Positions 41,669 through 50,216 of a stretch of 64,000 nucleotides of DNA are shown in pieces. Numbering within the stretch: the first letter of the stretch is position 1; the number at the start of each line of letters is the position of its first letter. The notes under the pieces were generated by a model. It saw only the letters and a list, made by a program, of their open reading frames with translations, ran no database searches and was not told the origin of the DNA. The stretch is from Luteolibacter arcticus (GTDB taxonomy: Bacteria; Verrucomicrobiota; Verrucomicrobiia; Verrucomicrobiales; Akkermansiaceae). The DNA lies in contig NZ_JAPDDT010000013.1 of NCBI RefSeq assembly GCF_025950235.1, forward strand, positions 62,001-126,000, read 5' to 3'. Position numbers and translations under genes: made by a program.

Positions 41669-42811
41669 TTATCTCCGGTTCGCCACGCGAAATTCCTTCG
41701 GCGTGATCCCGAGCCGCTGGCGGAAGAGATTCACCAGTGCGCTGGCGGTACGGAAGCCGGAGCGCTCCGCCACCTCCTGGAGTGACAGATCGGACGACGA
41801 CAGCAATCGCATGGCGAGGTCGAAGTGTGCCCGCCAGATCTCGTCATGGAGGGTGCGGCCGATCAACGTATTGAAGCGACCTTCCAGCGAACGCCGCGAG
41901 ATGGTGGTCGAGGCCACCACGTCGCGAACCTTGATGGTGGTGTCGGCGTGCTCGCGGATGAAACGCAGCGCGGCCACCACGTCGGCATCGTCGAAGGCGA
42001 AGACATCCGTGGAACGCCGCTCGATCACGTGGGCTGGAGGAATGCGCAGCGGTTCCTTCGGGCGTTTTCCTCCCTCCAGGATGCGGTCGAGCAAGGCCGC
42101 CGCCTCGTAGCCGCGCCGTTCGAAATCCACCTCCACGCTCGACAGGGTGGGGGAGCATAGTTCGCAGAGCTGCTTGTGATTGCCTGCACCGACGAGGGCG
42201 ATCTCCTCTGGCACCTTGATGTCGGCCTTCCAGCACGCCTCGAGCACCATCGCGCCGACCCGGTCGAGCGAAGTGAAGATGGCCAGCGGTCGGGGTAAGT
42301 TCGCGAGCTTGCCGATGAGCTCGTCGTCGCCGTGGGCGGAAGTGATGTTGATCATGTTCACCTTCCAGCCGGCTTCCTCGATCCGCTTGCGAAAACCCTC
42401 GCCGCGGTCCTGCGAGTAACGGGTGCCGTCGCGACGGCGGACGAAGGCGAAGTTGGCAAAGCCGCGGTCGAGCAGGTGCTCGGCGGCCATTTTGCCGATC
42501 GCGTCGTCGTCGCTCAGCACGCTCATTACGTCCGATTCGTCCAGCAGGCCGGCGACGTTCACCACCGGGATCTTGCGGCTTGCCGCCGCGTCGTGGAAGC
42601 GCTGGTCGACCACGGTGCAGATGATCGCATCGCCTTCCCATGTCTCGACCAGTTCCGCGAGCTCGCGGCGCTCGCGGTCGAAGAAGGCGACCCGCCAGTT
42701 ATGTTTCTGCTGCACGTACCGGCTGATTCCGTCGAGAATCTTGCTGCCATAGCCACTCAGGGGCTCGACCATCAGGCCGATGCGAAAGGGAGGGTTCACG
42801 CGCCCGAGCAT
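41669..42811 (-). CDS. XylR-like transcriptional regulator (LacI-type sensor + AraC HTH)
   Basis: 380 residues. The N-terminal ~270 residues form a periplasmic-binding-protein/LacI-type ligand domain (FRIGLMVEPLSGYGSKILDG, DDAIGKMAAEHLLDRGFANF, ALVGAGNHKQLCELCSPTLS). The C-terminal ~105 residues are an AraC-type double HTH (ISRRSLEGRFNTLIGRTLHD, LQEVAERSGFRTASALVNLF, RQRLGITPKEFR). This is the architecture of E. coli XylR. It is divergent from the glycosidase-MFS-oxidoreductase operon, so it probably activates that operon when a sugar binds. Confidence 0.93.
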   Translation of the reverse strand: MLGRVNPPFRIGLMVEPLSGYGSKILDGISRYVQQKHNWRVAFFDRERRELAELVETWEGDAIICTVVDQRFHDAAASRKIPVVNVAGLLDESDVMSVLSDDDAIGKMAAEHLLDRGFANFAFVRRRDGTRYSQDRGEGFRKRIEEAGWKVNMINITSAHGDDELIGKLANLPRPLAIFTSLDRVGAMVLEACWKADIKVPEEIALVGAGNHKQLCELCSPTLSSVEVDFERRGYEAAALLDRILEGGKRPKEPLRIPPAHVIERRSTDVFAFDDADVVAALRFIREHADTTIKVRDVVASTTISRRSLEGRFNTLIGRTLHDEIWRAHFDLAMRLLSSSDLSLQEVAERSGFRTASALVNLFRQRLGITPKEFRVANRR

Positions 42812-42869
42812 TGCGCGAACTCACCTGTTGTAAATGCGTAAGGATAAAATCACCTGCGGTCTCATGAAA

Positions 42870-42898
42870 TTGCACTGACGCACTACAGATTGTTAAAT
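42870..42898 (+). promoter_or_regulatory. Possible promoter of the glycosidase-MFS-oxidoreductase operon
   Basis: TTGCAC (42870-42875) and TTAAAT (42893-42898) are 17 bases apart in the AT-rich divergent region. Agreement with the sigma-70 consensus is partial. If real, transcription would begin after the first ATG at 42897, supporting the downstream start. Confidence 0.3.
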
Positions 42899-42956
42899 GA
42901 CGAAAGAAAATTACACGAATGCGCAGGAAAGGTTTGCCTGCCCGGCAGCCCGTGGC

Positions 42957-45146
42957 ATGGTCGCGGCCATGGAGTGCCGAATCCCAAGTTCGCTGGTCGC
43001 CGCCGCTTTTGCGGCGATCTCGCTCGCAAGCGCAGTCGCGCAGAGCCCGAACCTGGCCGTGGGTGCCGAGGCGACCTCCAGCAGCGTGCGCCCTTTGAAT
43101 CCGGCCTCCTATGCGATCGACGGTGTGGTGGATGACCGTTCTCGCTGGCTCGCCTCCGAGACGGACAAGCAGCCCTCCATCGAGATCCGCTTCGCCCGGC
43201 CGGTGTCGATCGGCGCGATAGATGTCTATACGGGCTGGGAAGATCAACCGGGGCTTGCGGGCTTCGACGTGTCTTTTGAAACCGACGGGCGCTGGCAGCA
43301 TCCCGAAACGGGAAAGGTCCGGGGCAATATCGATCCCGCGAAGCGTCTGCTGGTGTCTCTGAACCGGGTGACCGCGTTGAAGCTGGTGGTGCCGGAGAAG
43401 TCCCCCGCGCGGCTCCGCGAGATCGCCGTGTATGCAGACGCGAAGACCGCCATGGGCGTCGGCTTGACCGGGGAGCGTCTCGGCACCCGCGCCGTGGATC
43501 GTGGCGTGCATCAGATCGCGCTCAATGAAGTGGGGTTCGAGACCGCGAGGACGAAGCGTTTCACCGCGCCCCTGTCTCCGGATGGTTCGAGGTTCGTCGT
43601 GCGCGCTGCGGACGGCGGCGATCCGCTTTATCAAGCCGAGATCCGCGGAAACGTCGGTGATTTCTCCGTCTTCAAGCCCGCCGGTTCGGCCACCGAATAC
43701 GTGATCGAAGTCAGGGGCGGCAGCCTGCGCTCCGGCACCAGTGATCGCTTCCTGATCCAGCCCGATCTCTATCAGGATCTCTTCTGGCAGCCGGCGGTCG
43801 ATTTCCTCATCGATTCACGGAGCGTCGTTGGCACCCATCCGAGCGCCTACGGCGGTTGTCCGTGGCGTGATGGCACCAACTACGACGCCATCGTCCCGTC
43901 GCTGGTCTTGCTGCACCGTGCCGCTCCCGCCCGCATTGAAGCGATGCCGCGGCAGATGGATTGGGACGCCGACAAGCGCCGGGTGCTCGACGCGGCCTTC
44001 AAGTTCGACGCGAAGAACCCGTGCAGCGAGGGCGTCATGGATGCCGTCCGCAAGTACTTCACCGAACTGGAGCCGCCGAAGCCCGACGCGCCCGATGTGG
44101 TGAAGCTCATCCACTGGGGTGCCGGCTACTATCTCGTCAATCCGGCCACCAAGGACCCGAGCGGTGATCCGGATCCACGGCAGATCCACCCGCAAACGGT
44201 CGAGCAGGTCGCCTATGTGGTGTGGGCGTGGCCGCAGTTGGAGAAGTGGTTGCCGCGCACCTTCTACGAGAAGTGTCGTACCTTTTGCGTCGAGAACTGG
44301 AGTCGCTCGCTGGAGATTCCGAAATGGTGGAATCCCGAGACCTATCTGACTCCCGAGCAGCTCGTCGGCGACAATCCGCATGCGGGCCTGCTTCATCCTT
44401 ACAAGGGCCGCCACGCGCCCGGGCACTCGATCGTGCCGAACCTGCTGATGCATGAGATCGCCAAGCGCGACAAGCTTCCCGAGCCCGACCGCTATCTGGA
44501 TGCCGCGGTGAAGCAGGCTGAGTGGATCGTGAAGAAGCTCGACTGGAACGATCCCCGTACCACCAAGGGGCACCGAATGAGCGAGCACCGGACAATCCCG
44601 AATCTCGTCTGGCTCCTACAACGCTATCCTAACCACGCGCCGGCCGGCTTGAAGGAGAAGATCACCGCGTGGGCGGAGGTTGCTGCCAAGCGCTCGGACA
44701 ATCTGTGGGACTTCCGCCGCTTCGATGACGGCAAGCATTGGACGATCCCCAAGCTCAACGACGTGGGCAACTGGCTCGGCACGCCCGCCATCGCGCTGTC
44801 CGCCTCATGGGTGATCGACGATCCGAGACTCAAGGCGCGGATGCAGGAACTCGCGGTCACTCATGCCGACGCCGTTTTCGGCCGCAACCCGCGCTTGGCG
44901 GCGGCTCCCCAGCTCCTCGATGGGTTCACGGGGATCGATCGCCCGTGGCCGAAGAAGTTCCCGAACAACCACTGCGCGCGCCTTGAACTCTGCCGCGGAT
45001 CGATCTCCTCCGGGCCCGGCAGCGAGATGTATCCCTTCAATCCCGAGGGCTCCTATCGCCATGCCGAAGGCTGGGTGAACTATGGCGCGACGTGGTGCAT
45101 CAGTCTCGCCTACCTTGAGTTCGATCGCACGAACTCCAAGCCATGA
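42957..45146 (+). CDS. Discoidin (F5/8C) domain plus GH9/CelD-like glycosidase
   Basis: About 729 residues from the ATG at 42957 (42969 is also possible), giving a signal peptide (SSLVAAAFAAISLASAVAQS). An earlier ATG at 42897 adds AT-rich codons unlike the gene. An F5/8C carbohydrate-binding domain comes first (NLAVGAEATSSSVRPLNPASYAIDG). A CelD-type Ig-like domain follows (HQIALNEVGFETARTKRFTA), then an (alpha/alpha)6-barrel catalytic region with DAIVPSLVLLHR, WNPETYLTP and EGWVNYGATWCISLAYLEFD. The exact GH family and substrate are uncertain. It overlaps the MFS gene by ATGA. Confidence 0.78.
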   Translation: MVAAMECRIPSSLVAAAFAAISLASAVAQSPNLAVGAEATSSSVRPLNPASYAIDGVVDDRSRWLASETDKQPSIEIRFARPVSIGAIDVYTGWEDQPGLAGFDVSFETDGRWQHPETGKVRGNIDPAKRLLVSLNRVTALKLVVPEKSPARLREIAVYADAKTAMGVGLTGERLGTRAVDRGVHQIALNEVGFETARTKRFTAPLSPDGSRFVVRAADGGDPLYQAEIRGNVGDFSVFKPAGSATEYVIEVRGGSLRSGTSDRFLIQPDLYQDLFWQPAVDFLIDSRSVVGTHPSAYGGCPWRDGTNYDAIVPSLVLLHRAAPARIEAMPRQMDWDADKRRVLDAAFKFDAKNPCSEGVMDAVRKYFTELEPPKPDAPDVVKLIHWGAGYYLVNPATKDPSGDPDPRQIHPQTVEQVAYVVWAWPQLEKWLPRTFYEKCRTFCVENWSRSLEIPKWWNPETYLTPEQLVGDNPHAGLLHPYKGRHAPGHSIVPNLLMHEIAKRDKLPEPDRYLDAAVKQAEWIVKKLDWNDPRTTKGHRMSEHRTIPNLVWLLQRYPNHAPAGLKEKITAWAEVAAKRSDNLWDFRRFDDGKHWTIPKLNDVGNWLGTPAIALSASWVIDDPRLKARMQELAVTHADAVFGRNPRLAAAPQLLDGFTGIDRPWPKKFPNNHCARLELCRGSISSGPGSEMYPFNPEGSYRHAEGWVNYGATWCISLAYLEFDRTNSKP

Positions 45147-46519
45147 CCATCCGGGGACTACGTTGGTGGATCGTTGTCCTAGTATTCCTGGCGGCGGTGC
45201 TGAACTACATCGACCGGCAAACGCTGTCGGCGCTGGCACCGACCATCCAGGCCGACCTCGGGATGGACGACCGCGACTACGCGAACATCGTCAACCTGTT
45301 CCTGGTCGCCTACACCGTGGCTTATCTTATCTCGGGCAAGCTGGTGGACCGGCTTGGAACCCGGTCCGGCACCGCGATCTTCGTGGTTTGGTGGTCACTG
45401 GCCAATATCGTCACCGCGTGGGCGCAAGGACTTCGCTCGATGGGGGCGTGTCGATTTCTGTTAGGACTGGGCGAGGCCGGCGTTTGGCCCGCGGCATCGA
45501 AGGCCGTGTCCGAGTGGTTCCCGGCCCGCGAGCGCGCGTTGGCGATCGGTCTCTACACGATGGGCGCGACCATCGGCGCCACGGTGGCGCCGTATCTCGT
45601 CATCCCACTGGCGACCTATGACTACGCCGGCAAGCTGCCCTTCATCGAAGGGCTCTTCGGTCACGGTGCCGGCTGGCGCGTCGCGTTCGTGATCACCGGC
45701 CTTGCGGGCATCCTATGGCTGATTCCTTGGTTCGCCCTGTATCGCCGGCCTCGTGAAAGCAAGCTGATCTCAGCCGGGGAACTCGCCCTGATCGAAGACG
45801 GCGAAGCGCCCACGGAGGCAGGGGAGAAGGGCTGGACCTGGAGACAAGTGCTCACGTTCCGTCCGGTGTGGCTGCTGTTGTTCGGCCGTCTGCTCACCGA
45901 TCCAGTCTGGTATTTCTATCAGTTCTGGTTTGCCAAGTACCTCAACACCGGCCGCGGTCTTGACCAAGGCTCGCTGACGATCACCTGGGTCGTCTATGCG
46001 GCTGCGGGCGTGGGTTCCCTGGTGGGCGGTTGGGGATCGGGCGTCCTCGTGAAGAATGGCTGTGCTCCCGTGCAAGCCCGCCTGTGGATCATGCTCGGCT
46101 GCGCCTGCCTGATGCCGGTGTCGCCGTTCATCGCGAAGGCCGCCGGGCTGAGTGTTACGATGACCCTCACCGTCTGCGCCGTGTTTGCCGCGCTTGCCTG
46201 GTTGATCAACATCAGCGCCATCGTCGTCGATGTGGTGCCGAAGCACTCCATCGGCACGGTGTTCAGCGTCGTCGCCGCGGGCAGCACGCTCGGCGGCATC
46301 GCGATGAATATGATCGTCGCCGCCATGGTGTCCGGCCCGTCGTCAAAGCCGGCCGGCTTCCTCGACCAAGGCTTCAAAGCTCTCTTCGGACCGCTGATCG
46401 GTGCGGTGGAGGGCAAGGGCTACGAGCCGTGGTTCCTTGCCATGGCCTTCCTTCATCCGCTCGCGCTGCTGCTGCTGTGGGCCGGTGGCATCCATCGCCT
46501 GCGCCCGGCGAAAATCTGA
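45143..46519 (+). CDS. MFS transporter, anion:cation symporter (hexuronate ExuT-like) family
   Basis: 458 residues with 12 predicted helices. The start (LNYIDRQTLSALAPTIQADLG) and GKLVDRLGTR and FLLGLGEAGVWPAASKAVSEWF blocks match the ACS family, whose members import hexuronates, glucarate or related acids by proton symport. It sits between the secreted glycosidase and the FAD oxidoreductase, overlapping the former by 4 bases. It therefore probably imports the sugar acid that they release and process. Confidence 0.9.
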   Translation: MTIRGLRWWIVVLVFLAAVLNYIDRQTLSALAPTIQADLGMDDRDYANIVNLFLVAYTVAYLISGKLVDRLGTRSGTAIFVVWWSLANIVTAWAQGLRSMGACRFLLGLGEAGVWPAASKAVSEWFPARERALAIGLYTMGATIGATVAPYLVIPLATYDYAGKLPFIEGLFGHGAGWRVAFVITGLAGILWLIPWFALYRRPRESKLISAGELALIEDGEAPTEAGEKGWTWRQVLTFRPVWLLLFGRLLTDPVWYFYQFWFAKYLNTGRGLDQGSLTITWVVYAAAGVGSLVGGWGSGVLVKNGCAPVQARLWIMLGCACLMPVSPFIAKAAGLSVTMTLTVCAVFAALAWLINISAIVVDVVPKHSIGTVFSVVAAGSTLGGIAMNMIVAAMVSGPSSKPAGFLDQGFKALFGPLIGAVEGKGYEPWFLAMAFLHPLALLLLWAGGIHRLRPAKI

Positions 46520-46527
46520 CTTTCTTC

Positions 46528-48801
46528 ATGCTGCTCCAACCGCCATCCGACAAGCGCCCGCTCCGCACCGACACCCTCGACTCCGATCTTGTTGTCGTCG
46601 GCGGAGGCCTCGCCGGGGTTTGTGCGGCCATCGCAGCCGCACGCAGTGGGTCAGAGGTCGTGCTCGTCCAGGATCGCCCGGTGCTTGGCGGTAATGCCTC
46701 CAGCGAAGTCCGCCTGTGGGTGCTCGGCGCGACCTCGCACATGGGGAACAACAACCGCTGGGCGCGCGAGGGCGGCATCATCAACGAGATCCTCGAGGAG
46801 AACCTCTTCCGCAACCGCCAGGGCAATGCGTTGATCTTCGACACCATCTTGTTAGAGAAATGCCGCGAGGAGGCGAACCTCACGCTGCTGCTCAACACCG
46901 CCGTCTTCGACCTTGAGAAGAGCGACGCCGACACGATCTCCGCGGTCCACGCCTTTTGCTCGCAGAACTCGACGCGCTACCTGCTGAGTGCTCCGTTGTT
47001 TTGCGATGCATCCGGGGACGGCTTGGTCGGCTTCATGGCGGGTGCCGCGTTCCGCATGGGTGCCGAGTCGAAGGACGAATTCGGCGAAGGCTTCGCACCG
47101 GACGCCAGCTACGGCGAGATGCTCGGGCACTCGATCTACTTTTACAGCAAGGACACGGGCACGCCGGTCAAGTTCACCGCACCGAGCTGGGCGCTGAAGG
47201 ACATCACCCGCATCCCGCGCTACCGGCAATTCCACACCAACCTGCAGGGCTGCAACTTCTGGTGGATCGAGTACGGCGGCCGTCTCGACACCGTCCATCA
47301 GACCGAGGAGATCAAATGGGAACTGTGGAAGGTCGTCTATGGCGTGTGGGACTACATCAAGAACTCCGGTAAGTTTCCCGAGGCGGAAACGCTGACGCTC
47401 GAATGGGTCGGCCACATCCCCGGCAAGCGCGAGAGCCGGCGATTCGAGGGGGACTACCTCCTCCGCCAACAGGATCTGGTGAAGCAACGGGAGTTCGAGG
47501 ACGTGGTCGCCCACGGTGGCTGGGCGGTCGATCTTCATCCGGCCGATGGCGTTTACTCCGAGCTCAACGGCTGCACCCAATGGCATGCCAAGGGGGTCTA
47601 CGGCATCCCGTGGCGCTGCTACTACAGTCGTAATATCAAGAACCTCTTCCTTGCCGGACGCATTATCAGTGCGAGTCACGTGGCCTTTGGCTCGACCCGC
47701 GTGATGGCCACCTGCGCGGCCGGCGGACAGGCAGTTGGCACCGCGGCAGCGCTGTGCCGCGAGACCGGCAGCCTGCCTGCGGACTTGTCGTCGGGTGAGA
47801 AGCTCCGGGAACTCCAAGTCCGGCTCCAACGCGGCGGCCAATTCCTGCCGGGCAAGGTGCTGGAGGATTCCACCGATCTGGCGCCGAAGGCGATCGTGAC
47901 CGCCAGTTCTCAGTTCATCCTTTCCGAGCTTCATTCTAACATGGCTTGGGTCCGCCTCGATAGCGGCTGGGCGATGCTGGTTCCGCTCCGACAAGGAACG
48001 CGCCCCACTATCACGCTTGAGGTTTCAGCCGAGCAGGCGGGAGCCTTGAGGATCGAACTGCGCCGCTCAGCGAAGCCCGGAAATTTCACCCCCGACGAAG
48101 AGATCGAGGCGCTGGAAGCTCCCTTCAGCGCCGGCCAGTCTCTGGTCACCGCCGTGTTCGCGCAACCGGTCGAGCGCGAGGGCTATCATTTCATCAAGCT
48201 CTGCGAGGATTCCGCCGTGCGGGTGCGGGTCAGCGACGATCGCGTGACAGGCGTGCTCGCGGTGACGAATGCCTTCAACAAGGCTGTCGCCAGCTCGAAC
48301 GTGCAAAGCCCACCGCCGGGGATCGGCATCGACACCTTCGAGTTCTGGCTTCCAAAGCGCCGACCCGAGGGGCGGAACCTGGCGATGAGCTTCGAACCTC
48401 CGCTGGATGTGTTTTCTCCGGCCAATGTCGTGGCCGGTCATTCGAGGCCGGTCGAGATGCCGAATGCCTGGGTCGCTGATCCCGCCGACCCGCAACCCGA
48501 GCTCCACCTCGAGTGGAATGAAGCGGTCCAACTCGACCACGTGATCGTGGAGCTGGATCCCGACTGGGATCATCCCATGGAGTCGGTGCTCATGACCCAT
48601 CCGGAGGAAGTGGTGCCTTTTATGGCGAAGGACTTCGACTTGTTAGACGGGCAGGGGAAGGTCCTTCATGCCGCCCGTGATCATCACGGCGCCCGCTTTG
48701 AATGGCGGGGGAGCGTTGCCACGAAAGGTCTCACGCTGCGCATCCTCGCCACTCATGGCGCGCCCGCGGCAGTGTTTCGGGTGCGTTGCTTCGGACGATA
48801 A
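46528..48801 (+). CDS. FAD-dependent oxidoreductase (PF12831 type) with C-terminal beta domain
   Basis: 757 residues from the ATG at 46528, 8 bases after the MFS stop; the upstream extension overlaps the MFS frame. The N-terminal FAD site is DLVVVGGGLAGVCAAIAAAR, followed by VLGGNASSEVRLWVLG, the signature of PF12831 proteins abundant in glycan-degrading Verrucomicrobia, Planctomycetes and Bacteroidetes. A distal FAD block reads NLFLAGRIISASHVAFGSTR-VMATCAAGGQAVGTAAAL. The C-terminal ~280 residues are beta-rich (galactose-binding-like). It probably oxidises an imported sugar or sugar acid. No signal peptide is seen. Confidence 0.9.
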   Translation: MLLQPPSDKRPLRTDTLDSDLVVVGGGLAGVCAAIAAARSGSEVVLVQDRPVLGGNASSEVRLWVLGATSHMGNNNRWAREGGIINEILEENLFRNRQGNALIFDTILLEKCREEANLTLLLNTAVFDLEKSDADTISAVHAFCSQNSTRYLLSAPLFCDASGDGLVGFMAGAAFRMGAESKDEFGEGFAPDASYGEMLGHSIYFYSKDTGTPVKFTAPSWALKDITRIPRYRQFHTNLQGCNFWWIEYGGRLDTVHQTEEIKWELWKVVYGVWDYIKNSGKFPEAETLTLEWVGHIPGKRESRRFEGDYLLRQQDLVKQREFEDVVAHGGWAVDLHPADGVYSELNGCTQWHAKGVYGIPWRCYYSRNIKNLFLAGRIISASHVAFGSTRVMATCAAGGQAVGTAAALCRETGSLPADLSSGEKLRELQVRLQRGGQFLPGKVLEDSTDLAPKAIVTASSQFILSELHSNMAWVRLDSGWAMLVPLRQGTRPTITLEVSAEQAGALRIELRRSAKPGNFTPDEEIEALEAPFSAGQSLVTAVFAQPVEREGYHFIKLCEDSAVRVRVSDDRVTGVLAVTNAFNKAVASSNVQSPPPGIGIDTFEFWLPKRRPEGRNLAMSFEPPLDVFSPANVVAGHSRPVEMPNAWVADPADPQPELHLEWNEAVQLDHVIVELDPDWDHPMESVLMTHPEEVVPFMAKDFDLLDGQGKVLHAARDHHGARFEWRGSVATKGLTLRILATHGAPAAVFRVRCFGR

Positions 48802-48814
48802 GCCCCGCGGCGGT

Positions 48815-50212
48815 TCACCACGCGTCGCCGCGATTGCGAAGCTCGTCGAGTTCCGGCGCGTAGAGATTGAATTCGATGCGGGCGAAGGCCTTCTGCTCGA
48901 AGCTCGCCTTGCCGAAGCTCTGTGCGCTGCCTTCCAGCTTGCCGCCGCCGGCATCCTCCAGCTTGAAGGTGATGCAGCCACCGTCGGGGAACCATGCGCG
49001 GACATCGCCATTGTAGCGCTTGGGAATCTGATAGAGGTCCCAATTCTCGCGCTGCTCCTTGGTGTGAAGGGCAAAGGTGCGTAGGCGGGAGACCGGCAGG
49101 TTGACTTCGCCGAAGGCGGTCTTGAGCTTCACCTTGCTGTTCTCGATGCCGAGCATCTCTCCTGCGATCTGGTCGTTGTTGCGGAGACGGATGCGGGTCG
49201 GATCGACGGGGACATCGGTCTCGGGCTGCGGGGTGTCATCCTCATCCATGAAGCCTTCATCCTGTTCCGGCGGCTTGCCCTCGAGGACGCCATCCCATGA
49301 GGTGACCTCGATGCGTGAGACCCGCAGTTGGACATTGTCCTGGGTGCTGAAATGCATGCCGCCGCCATGCAGGCCGGCATCGGGATCGGGATCGGTCCAA
49401 TCCTGGGCGACGCGCCCGTTGACGAGCATGCGGATGAGGCCGGTCTTGCGGTCCACCAGCATTTCGATGCGGCACCGCTCCTTGTTCACGAGTTCGGGCA
49501 CGTTGGCGAAATTGCCGAGCGTGTTGCTACCCGATTTGTCGCCCTTGGACCAGCGCTTGTGGAGTTGCACGTAGCGGCCGCCCTGGATGATCAGCTCGTA
49601 GGCGTTTTCGGGGTGAGCTTTGGTGATGTCGTCGGTATAGAACAGGAAGTTAAAGCGCGGATTCGAACGCCACGAGAGGTCGAAGGCGAAGCGCGCCTTG
49701 GCCGGGAGCTCGAAATTCCGGGCGATGCTTCCGGCCCCTTTCGCCCGCAGCCAGCCGTGCTCGAATTGCCAGGTGCCGGGTTCGCTCTGGGTCCAGCCGT
49801 CGATTCCGTCGGGCCCGCTGTAGATGAGATCCGGGCGATCCTGGATTTCCAGGTTGTCCACCATGGCGCGGCGGAAAGTCAGTTCACCGGCATACCAGGT
49901 GCGGAGCTTGATGGAATCCTTGTCGATGCCGATGAGTTCACCCCGCAGCACATCACCATTCGTCAGGGTGATGGTGGCGACGTGGTCGCCCTTGGAATCG
50001 CCGCGATGGATGGGCAAGCTGACTTCCAGAACCTTTTCCAGTCGCAGAGGGACGGGCGCGGCAAGAAAGGCGGCCTCGAATTGCAGTCGATCGACTTCGA
50101 CGCCGAGCAGCGAGCCGCGGATGCGGCTGCCGTCGACACAAAGGATTTCCGTTTCCTGTGCGGTGAGCGGGAAGCAACCGGCGAGAAGCAGAAGAGCGGA
50201 GGGAATTTTCAT
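48815..50212 (-). CDS. Exported beta-barrel/jelly-roll repeat protein, copy 3
   Basis: 465 residues from the ATG at 50212 with a signal peptide (MKIPSALLLLAGCFPLTA). Two small beta-barrel-like modules come first (ILCVDGSRIRGSLLGVEVD; ITLTNGDVLRGELIGIDKDS), each ending in a hydrophobic strand pair. A LamG-like jelly roll follows (about 120-330; GTWQFEHGWLRAKGAG, then VDRKTGLIRMLVNGRVAQDW). Two more modules close it (IRLRNNDQIAGEMLGIENSK; MVRAWFPDGG-like C-terminus). The LTNGD...G unit resembles the N-terminal domain of DUF481 proteins. It is the last gene of the six-gene operon, 4 bases after copy 2. Confidence 0.78.
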   Translation of the reverse strand: MKIPSALLLLAGCFPLTAQETEILCVDGSRIRGSLLGVEVDRLQFEAAFLAAPVPLRLEKVLEVSLPIHRGDSKGDHVATITLTNGDVLRGELIGIDKDSIKLRTWYAGELTFRRAMVDNLEIQDRPDLIYSGPDGIDGWTQSEPGTWQFEHGWLRAKGAGSIARNFELPAKARFAFDLSWRSNPRFNFLFYTDDITKAHPENAYELIIQGGRYVQLHKRWSKGDKSGSNTLGNFANVPELVNKERCRIEMLVDRKTGLIRMLVNGRVAQDWTDPDPDAGLHGGGMHFSTQDNVQLRVSRIEVTSWDGVLEGKPPEQDEGFMDEDDTPQPETDVPVDPTRIRLRNNDQIAGEMLGIENSKVKLKTAFGEVNLPVSRLRTFALHTKEQRENWDLYQIPKRYNGDVRAWFPDGGCITFKLEDAGGGKLEGSAQSFGKASFEQKAFARIEFNLYAPELDELRNRGDAW

Positions 50213-50216
50213 GGCG

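Noticed and set aside
43815..44588. - strand frame opposite the CelD-like glycosidase gene
   Set aside because: Antisense shadow; the sense frame has signal peptide, F5/8C and barrel motifs.
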